Shown: piece by piece, positions 1-5,481 of the stretch
Layout of the letters: every line of letters starts with the position of its first letter
Position numbering within the stretch: position 1 is the stretch's first letter
DNA from: Bacteroidales bacterium
GTDB lineage: Bacteria; Bacteroidota; Bacteroidia; Bacteroidales; B18-G4
NCBI GenBank assembly: GCA_023132505.1
Contig: JAGLYE010000126.1
Coordinates: 1 to 5,481 of the forward strand
Direction of reading: 5' to 3'
DNA: 5,481 nt
Notes under the pieces: generated by a model
Databases searched by the model: none
The model's input: only the letters and a program-made list of their open reading frames with translations
What the model was told of the DNA's origin: nothing
Program-made: the position numbers and the translations under genes

Positions 1-24
1 AAATACAAATTAGATAAGGAATAA
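1..24 (+). CDS. rpoA: RNA polymerase alpha subunit, last seven codons (partial)
   Basis: Frame 1 reads KYKLDKE and then TAA at 22-24, five bases before the rplQ start. In Bacteroidota rpoA normally sits directly upstream of rplQ, and my recollection is that RpoA in this phylum ends in a similar KYKLDK-type tail. Both the position and the residues therefore fit the C-terminus of the alpha subunit. Only seven codons are visible, so this rests on gene order and memory of the family ending. The alternative is that these bases are simply the rplQ leader. Confidence 0.6.
   Translation, partial: KYKLDKE
15..20 (+). promoter_or_regulatory. Ribosome binding site of rplQ
   Basis: TAAGGA lies nine bases before the ATG at 30. 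It is a recognisable Shine-Dalgarno-like sequence, in a group where such sites are often weak or absent. It overlaps the last codons of the presumed rpoA, which fits translation of the two genes from one mRNA. It supports the ATG at 30 as the rplQ start. Confidence 0.6.
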
Positions 25-29
25 TTGCA

Positions 30-896
30 ATGAGACACGGTAAAAGATTTAATCATTTAAGCAGGACGAGTGCTCACAGGAAAGCAATGCTCGCCAATAT
101 GGCAAGCTCGCTTATCATTCACAAGCGTATCAAGACAACTGTTGCCAAGGCAAAAGCTTTGAGAACATATATCGAACCTCTAATCACCAAGTCAAAAACG
201 GATTCTACTCATTCTAGAAGGGTCGTATTCAGCTACCTGAAGGACAAAGATGCCGTTACTGAACTTTTTAGGGAAGTTTCTGTAAAAATTGCCGACCGCC
301 CGGGTGGTTACACCCGTATCATCAAGATCGGTGCCAGGATGGGCGACAATGCTGAGATGGCTCTTATCGAACTGGTCGACTATAATGAAAACCTCCTCGG
401 TGACAAAGCCAAAGGGCCGAAGAAGTCCCGCAGGAGAAGAAGTAGCAAAAAACAGGAGGGAGAAGCTGCAGTAGTTGCTGAACAAGCAGCAGAAACTGTA
501 GAAGAAGTTGTGGAAGATACAGCTGAGGAAGTAAAAGAAGAAGCCGTGGCCGAAACTTCTGAAGAGGTAAAGGAAGAACCCAAACCTGAAGCTAAAGAAG
601 AGGCGAAGCCCACCTCCGCTGAAGCTACGGCGGACAAGGAAGCTGTAGCTGAAGCTAAAGAAGAAGTGAAGCCTACCTCCGCTGAAGCTACGGCGGACAA
701 GGAAGCTGTAGCTGAAGTAAAAGAAGAACCTGAAGAAGAGGTTAAAGAGGAATCTAAGGCTGAAGAGAAAGAGAAAGAAGAAGCAGTGGAAGAGGTTAAA
801 GAGGAACCCAAGGCTGAAGAGAAACCTGAAGAAGAAGAAAAGCCCGCTTCTGATGAAGCTACGGCGGACGAGGGGGGAAAAGACAAGAAAGAATAG
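30..896 (+). CDS. rplQ: Large-subunit ribosomal protein L17 (bL17) with long acidic low-complexity C-terminal extension
   Basis: bL17 is a structural protein of the 50S subunit. Residues 1-125 form the conserved core: the [20 protein letters not shown] start, the [18 protein letters not shown] block (about 36-53), and [14 protein letters not shown] (about 88-101) followed by [15 protein letters not shown]. The bacterial family is usually about 120-130 residues, and Bacteroidota forms commonly add a charged tail. Here a basic patch ([11 protein letters not shown], 131-141) leads into about 147 residues built almost only of E, K, A, V, P, T, S and D, with repeated EEVKEE/KEEPK words. The tail is probably disordered. 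It contains a 21-residue tandem duplication (about 187-228) and three [12 protein letters not shown] words (196-203, 217-224, degenerate at 274-281). The ATG has a good ribosome binding site. The gene lies between rpoA and eno. Identity of the core is secure; any function of the tail is unknown. Confidence 0.97.
   Translation: MRHGKRFNHLSRTSAHRKAMLANMASSLIIHKRIKTTVAKAKALRTYIEPLITKSKTDSTHSRRVVFSYLKDKDAVTELFREVSVKIADRPGGYTRIIKIGARMGDNAEMALIELVDYNENLLGDKAKGPKKSRRRRSSKKQEGEAAVVAEQAAETVEEVVEDTAEEVKEEAVAETSEEVKEEPKPEAKEEAKPTSAEATADKEAVAEAKEEVKPTSAEATADKEAVAEVKEEPEEEVKEESKAEEKEKEEAVEEVKEEPKAEEKPEEEEKPASDEATADEGGKDKKE
615..634. repeat. Palindromic repeat word, copy 1 (inside rplQ)
   Basis: TCCGC and GCGGA pair as a 5-bp stem, extended inward by T-G and G-C pairs to seven pairs around an AAGCTA loop. 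It is read as SAEATAD, followed by K. Its GC-rich palindromic character differs from the GAA/AAA-rich codons around it, which suggests an inserted element rather than gradual drift. I remember very similar words as dispersed repeats in several bacterial groups, but this is not verified here. Confidence 0.6.
678..697. repeat. Palindromic repeat word, copy 2 (inside rplQ)
   Basis: This is a base-for-base copy of the word at 615-634, exactly 63 bp downstream. It forms the same TCCGC/GCGGA stem and reads SAEATAD in the same frame. It almost certainly arose with the 63-bp tandem duplication rather than by separate insertion. Confidence 0.6.
854..869. repeat. Palindromic repeat word, half copy 3 (near the rplQ 3' end)
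   Basis: TGAAGCTACGGCGGAC here is identical to 620-635 and 683-698, but the left arm of the palindrome (TCCGC) is replaced by unrelated bases (GCTTCTGA), so the hairpin cannot form fully. It is read as DEATAD in the same reading frame as the other copies. It lies outside the 63-bp tandem array, about 157 bp from copy 2. That argues for either a separate insertion or an old, eroded duplicate. Confidence 0.55.
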
Positions 897-954
897 GAAT
901 CTTCTTACAAATAGATCAAAAGGATAGGGTTTTGATTAATAAACCAGAAAATAA

Positions 955-2249
<1,295 letters not shown>

Positions 2250-2250
<1 letters not shown>

Positions 2251-2281
2251 GTTCGGAGTTTGAAGTTCGGAGTTCGGAGTT
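2250..2281. repeat. Heptamer tandem array, AGTTCGG type
   Basis: Four 7-bp units (AGTTCGG, AGTTTGA, AGTTCGG, AGTTCGG) are followed by a partial AGTT. The first unit starts on the last base of the eno stop codon, so the array abuts the gene with no spacer. On the - strand it reads as AACTCCG repeats. It has no coding potential of its own. Confidence 0.85.
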
Positions 2282-2333
2282 ATCCAGCATCCAGCATCCA
2301 GCACCCAGTATCCAGTATCCAGCATCCAGTATC
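2282..2333. repeat. Heptamer tandem array, ATCCAGY type
   Basis: Seven 7-bp units of ATCCAGC or ATCCAGT (one variant, ACCCAGT) plus a trailing ATC follow the AGTTCGG array directly. The only variation is C/T at position 7 and one T-to-C change at position 2. Such heptanucleotide arrays are, from memory, common between genes in Bacteroidota and resemble the heptameric short tandem repeats of cyanobacteria. No promoter or hairpin is evident inside the array. Confidence 0.9.
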
Positions 2334-2363
2334 AAAAAAGCCTGCCCACAGCATCTTTTTTTT
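2334..2363. terminator. Candidate bidirectional terminator between convergent genes
   Basis: AAAAAAG at 2334-2340 can pair with CTTTTTT starting at 2355, and CTG (2342-2344) with CAG (2349-2351) around a CCCA loop, with a small internal loop between the two stems. The T run at 2356-2363 follows the stem on the + strand, and the A run gives a U run on the - strand. It could therefore stop transcripts from eno and from the regulator gene. The GC part of the stem is short, so efficiency is uncertain. The last bases overlap the stop codon of the - strand gene. Confidence 0.5.
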
Positions 2364-3198
2364 AAGAAATCTCATGCAAATACTGCACCAGGTTATCTGA
2401 TCGTTTTAGCCCCAGCTTCTTACGCATACGGCTACGGGCAGTTTCCAGGGCCCTTACCGATTGCTTGGTGATCTCCGATATTTCTTTTGATGACATGTCA
2501 AGACGAAGGAAAGTACAAAGCTTTATCTCATTCGGGGTCAGGTCGGGATGCACCCCGGTCAGGGTTTCGCGAAACTTATTGTGCTCTCTCTCAAACCTGA
2601 GTTCAAATTCTTTCCACTCCTGTCCTTTAATAAGGTTTTTCAACTTTGAAACGGCTGTCAGTATTTTATCACTATACTCATTATGTGTTTCCCGGTTTAT
2701 CGCCCTGAGGTCATCAATGATCGAATTCCCGAGTTCCGTCCTGCGTGTGATGAATAGCGCATTCTCGGTCATGACCCTCTTCTTGAAATCCAGTTCTGAT
2801 GCCAGGGCATCCCTTGTTTGTTTCAGGTCGAGATGGGTACGGATCCTGACCAGCAATTCTTTCTCGCTAAATGGCTTGGTGACATAATCCACACCTCCGA
2901 TTTCGAAACCTTTGAGGATGCTCGCCTGGTCTGTCATTGCTGTAAGGAAGATAAGCGGCACTTCCCTGGTGCCATCCATTGTTTTGAGCACTTCACAAAC
3001 TTCAAAGCCATCCATCCCCGGCATCATCACATCCAGGAGGATCAGGTCAAAACTTACCTTTTTGCAAAGATCAATGGCATGTTGCCCGCTCTGGGCATAT
3101 GATACAGAGTACCCATGTTCATCGAGGATGCTTACCATCAGGCGTATGTTGGATGGAATATCATCCACGATCAGTATATTGGCAGGCTCTTTTATCAT
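2362..3198 (-). CDS. Response regulator: receiver domain, helical linker and LuxR-type HTH
   Basis: This 278-residue protein is the likely DNA-binding output of the adjacent kinase. Residues 7-125 are a CheY-like receiver: the acidic pair D12-D13, phospho-acceptor D56 in LILLDVMMPGMDG, T86 in FLTA, and K108 in YVTKPF are all present, so it should be phosphorylatable. Residues about 126-215 are charged and helical, and include a QEWKEFELRFEREH segment. Residues about 217-278 are a LuxR/GerE-like HTH, with LTPNEIKLCTFLRLDMSSKEISEI and the recognition-helix region VRALETARSRMRKKLGL. The HTH type matches that on many Bacteroidota regulators and hybrid sensors; here it sits on a stand-alone regulator. 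The ATG at 3198 lies 1 nt after the kinase stop, so translation is probably coupled. There is no clear Shine-Dalgarno sequence. Target genes are unknown, since no operator can be recognised. Confidence 0.93.
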   Translation of the reverse strand: MIKEPANILIVDDIPSNIRLMVSILDEHGYSVSYAQSGQHAIDLCKKVSFDLILLDVMMPGMDGFEVCEVLKTMDGTREVPLIFLTAMTDQASILKGFEIGGVDYVTKPFSEKELLVRIRTHLDLKQTRDALASELDFKKRVMTENALFITRRTELGNSIIDDLRAINRETHNEYSDKILTAVSKLKNLIKGQEWKEFELRFEREHNKFRETLTGVHPDLTPNEIKLCTFLRLDMSSKEISEITKQSVRALETARSRMRKKLGLKRSDNLVQYLHEIS

Positions 3199-3199
3199 A

Positions 3200-5481
3200 T
3201 CAGCTTCTATTTACAATGATCTCTTTCATTTTTTTCAAATACTCAGGAAATGCAGCCAGATTTGAATCGATTTTTTCGATGTCGTAATTATCGCAATTTA
3301 CGATCAGTTTATCCCCGTAGTCAACGAGCAGACGAATATTCAGCTTTTTTCCGATACTGTGAATTGCTTCCGCAAAAGTGCGTATCGAATTAAACTCTTT
3401 CAGCTCATTGGCCTGCTTCCACAAAGGGAGGCATTTCTTATCAATCCTTCTCAATGCTTCCTGTAATGAAACCAGGTACTTTTCTTCACTTATGCTGTCA
3501 TCATGTATTACTTCCGGCCCGCTTTCCCCCGGTATCTCGTAGTTTATAAATAACAATTCCTTCATTTTTTCAAACAACTCATTAATATGAAAAGGCTTGA
3601 TCAGAAAATCGTCAAAACCCGACCGGGAGATACGTTCAATATCCTCTTTCATTGCCAGAGCCGTGATGGCAAGTACCGGAATCCCGGACAGGGCTTTATC
3701 GGCCTTTAGCTTATTTACTGCCTCGTACCCATCCATTACAGGCATCATAATATCCATCAGTATGAGGTCAGGATTAAAGCTTCCGGTCCTTTCAAGGGCC
3801 TCCACACCGTTTTCTGCTTCTCTTACAATTGCACCACAGTCTTCCAGGTTATCTTTCACAAACCTTCGGTTGATATCCGAATCATCTACAAGCAGGATAC
3901 GTTTCCCGGAAAACGCAGTACATGGTTTCTCACTCTTCCCTTTCTTATCTGCTTTCCGGTCTGCTACACTCACATCCTTAAGGATGACGTTAAAAGAAGT
4001 TCCTTCCCCCGGTGTGCTCTCCAGACTTATACTACCTTTCATCATTTCAACCAGGCGTTTGGTAATAGACAAGCCCAAACCGGTTCCTTCCATAGTATGG
4101 TCGGCCCTGATATCAAGTTGAACAAATGAATCAAAAATTGCTTCGTGCGATTCTTTCGGTATGCCTATACCACTATCCTCCACTTTGATAAGCAAATCAC
4201 GGTTTCCGCCTGGGGTTTCACTATCAATCAGCTTAACGACCAGCCTGACAAAACCCTTCTCTGTAAACTTAACAGCATTGCCAATCAGGTTGAACAGTAC
4301 TTGCCGGATCCTGATTTTATCAAGCATGAGCCAATACGGAACGTCGTCATGCACATCCACAACAAAATCCAGGTTTTTCTTTGCAACTTTAACCGCAAAT
4401 ATCTGGGATATCTCTGTGATCAATGATCGAAGCTCCACTGCTTCCAGACTGATATCAAGCCTTCCGGCTTCTATTTTTGAAAGGTCCAGGATATCATTGA
4501 TCAGCATCAGCAAACTGTTTCCCGCCGATCTGATAGAGCCTGCATACTCTTTCAGCCGCAGGTTTTCAAGATGGCCGGTCAGCATTTCAGAAAAGCCAAT
4601 GATGGAATTCAGCGGTGTCCGGATCTCGTGGGAAATATTTGAAATGAATTCGCCTTTTGTCTTATTGGCCTGTTCGGCTGCTTCCTTAGCTTTTCTCAGG
4701 TTCTCTTCATTTTGCTTCCTGTCGGTTATATCACGAATAATATCCAGCACTTCATCCTTCCCTATCGGAATATATCTGGCTTCATAATAATTGAGGCCGT
4801 CCGGTCCCTGGAAAGCCATCTCATCTATTACAATTTCACCGGTTTTGAGCGCCTCTTTCATCTTTTCAAACCCTCTTTTCTTGATATCTTCCGGCAAAGC
4901 AACGTCTAAGATTCTTTTTCCCATGAATTCTTCCGGAGGGAGTATTAGCTTATCCGGGGAATTCGCATGATAATCGATAAACCTGCCTTGCTTATCGAAC
5001 CTGAAAATGATATCAGGCATTGACTTAAGCATAATCTCGTAACGGGTAAGCAGTTCCTGGAGTTGGTTCTCTATTTTTTTTGATTTTGACAGGTCAAATG
5101 CAATTCCCCGTACACCAATGACTTTATCTTCGGCAAAGAGGGGATCCGAATAAAGCATCACCGGAAAGGTATTCCCATTCTTTCGAACAGCAGTATACTC
5201 TTCCCCTTCCACTGCCTGACCGCTATAAAGCTTGCTGATTCGTTCTTTGACTTTCTCAAACTCCTCAGGTAATATCAAATTAAAAACAGGAATATTCTTC
5301 TCAATATCCTCCTGGGTATACCCCAACATTTCCAGGCCCGTGGGATTACAGTGGGTAATCCTGCCTTCAAGATCAAACTCGAATACCCCAATTGGAACCA
5401 GGTCAATTAGTTCCAAATACTTCTTTTCACTGTCCTTATAAGCAACTTCCAGTTTCTTAAAGGCACCTTCCCAGTTTTTAT
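3200..5481 (-). CDS. Hybrid sensor histidine kinase (PAS-PAS-HisKA-HATPase-REC-HPt-like tail), N-terminus outside window
   Basis: The frame is open to the window edge. Upstream of a TTG at 5416 it continues with linker-like residues ending in DSEKKY, so the true start lies outside; residues here are numbered from that TTG (738 visible). PAS 1 spans about 1-112 and PAS 2 about 118-233, with a short coiled-coil linker (about 235-254). HisKA carries the phospho-acceptor H263 in FISNISHEIRTPLN. The ATPase domain has N380 in the N box, DSGIGIP (414-420) and GTGLGLSI (444-451). The receiver (about 505-620) has D511-D512, phospho-acceptor D555 in LILMDIMMPVMDG, T585 and K607. All catalytic motifs look intact. 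A helical tail (about 640-738) has H686 in an HPt-like setting. No membrane segment is visible, so the seen part is cytoplasmic; any external sensor would be in the missing N-terminus. It is followed after 1 nt by the response regulator gene. The ligand sensed by the PAS domains cannot be told. Confidence 0.94.
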   Translation of the reverse strand, partial: KNWEGAFKKLEVAYKDSEKKYLELIDLVPIGVFEFDLEGRITHCNPTGLEMLGYTQEDIEKNIPVFNLILPEEFEKVKERISKLYSGQAVEGEEYTAVRKNGNTFPVMLYSDPLFAEDKVIGVRGIAFDLSKSKKIENQLQELLTRYEIMLKSMPDIIFRFDKQGRFIDYHANSPDKLILPPEEFMGKRILDVALPEDIKKRGFEKMKEALKTGEIVIDEMAFQGPDGLNYYEARYIPIGKDEVLDIIRDITDRKQNEENLRKAKEAAEQANKTKGEFISNISHEIRTPLNSIIGFSEMLTGHLENLRLKEYAGSIRSAGNSLLMLINDILDLSKIEAGRLDISLEAVELRSLITEISQIFAVKVAKKNLDFVVDVHDDVPYWLMLDKIRIRQVLFNLIGNAVKFTEKGFVRLVVKLIDSETPGGNRDLLIKVEDSGIGIPKESHEAIFDSFVQLDIRADHTMEGTGLGLSITKRLVEMMKGSISLESTPGEGTSFNVILKDVSVADRKADKKGKSEKPCTAFSGKRILLVDDSDINRRFVKDNLEDCGAIVREAENGVEALERTGSFNPDLILMDIMMPVMDGYEAVNKLKADKALSGIPVLAITALAMKEDIERISRSGFDDFLIKPFHINELFEKMKELLFINYEIPGESGPEVIHDDSISEEKYLVSLQEALRRIDKKCLPLWKQANELKEFNSIRTFAEAIHSIGKKLNIRLLVDYGDKLIVNCDNYDIEKIDSNLAAFPEYLKKMKEIIVNRS
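3203..3499 (-). other. HPt-like C-terminal helical tail of the hybrid kinase
   Basis: Residues about 640-738 after the receiver are rich in heptad-like hydrophobic positions, with F681, H686 (codon 3359-3361), N693, L697, Y700 and L704 spaced along one helix. The segment IHSIGKKLN resembles the HxLKG core of histidine phosphotransfer domains, but with G and K swapped after the histidine. From memory, similar tails end many Bacteroidota hybrid kinases, often without a histidine at this place. A phosphotransfer role is inferred and could be wrong. Confidence 0.45.

Larger units (their letters stand above)
586..724 (+). repeat. 63-bp in-frame tandem duplication within the rplQ tail
   Basis: The sequence repeats with a 63-bp period (21 codons): 586-648, 649-711 and a partial third unit to about 724. 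Positions 612-654 and 675-717 are identical over 43 bases; the flanks differ at a few positions, mostly in degenerate GAAGAA-type codons. Because 63 is divisible by three, the frame is kept and the protein repeats the [16 protein letters not shown] block. This looks like a recent slippage or unequal-recombination duplication. Confidence 0.9.

Noticed and set aside
380..886. Long - strand open frame of 168 residues, rich in Ser and Ala, opposite the rplQ tail
   Set aside because: It is the antisense reading of GAA/GCT/AAA-rich codons, which gives TTC/AGC/TTT without stops. There are no family motifs and no start context, and rplQ is clearly coding here.
4145..4787. + strand open frames opposite the kinase gene
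   Set aside because: They overlap the kinase ATPase, HisKA and PAS coding sequence, and their translations show no recognisable domain. They are shadows.

Overview
The window looks like chromosomal DNA from a Bacteroidota bacterium, most likely Bacteroidales-like. Three things point there. L17 carries a long K/E/A-rich tail, as L17 of this phylum often does. The orphan response regulator ends in the LuxR-type HTH with a 'LTPNEIKLC...SSKEIS' core that is typical of Bacteroidota. The intergenic DNA holds heptanucleotide arrays of a type I remember as common in these genomes. The lineage is inferred from protein character and gene order, not from a database search.

Left part (1-2250, + strand): the last codons of what is probably rpoA, then rplQ (ribosomal protein L17), then eno (enolase). 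This is the 3' end of the alpha ribosomal-protein/RNA polymerase operon followed by a glycolytic gene. L17 has a normal core of about 125 residues plus a tail of about 160 residues. The tail contains a 63-bp in-frame tandem duplication and three copies (two full, one half) of a GC-rich palindromic word that reads SAEATADK. It looks like a dispersed palindromic element tolerated inside a coding sequence.

Middle (2250-2363): a short convergent intergenic region. It holds two abutting heptamer arrays (AGTTCGG-type, then ATCCAGY-type) and a stem-loop flanked by A and T runs that could terminate transcription from both sides. The right-hand gene's stop codon lies inside the T run.

Right part (2362-5481, - strand): a two-gene two-component operon. 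A hybrid histidine kinase (PAS-PAS-HisKA-HATPase-REC-C-terminal helical tail) is followed after 1 nt by a response regulator (REC-linker-LuxR HTH). The kinase frame is open to the window edge, so its N-terminus is missing. Its C-terminal tail has a histidine in a degenerate HPt-like setting, so the two genes may form a complete four-step phosphorelay ending in transcription control. The signal sensed and the target genes cannot be read from this window.

I see no CRISPR array, tRNA, rRNA, transposase or phage gene. I found no convincing new multi-gene system. The most unusual signal is the palindromic repeat inside rplQ, followed by the HPt-like tail.
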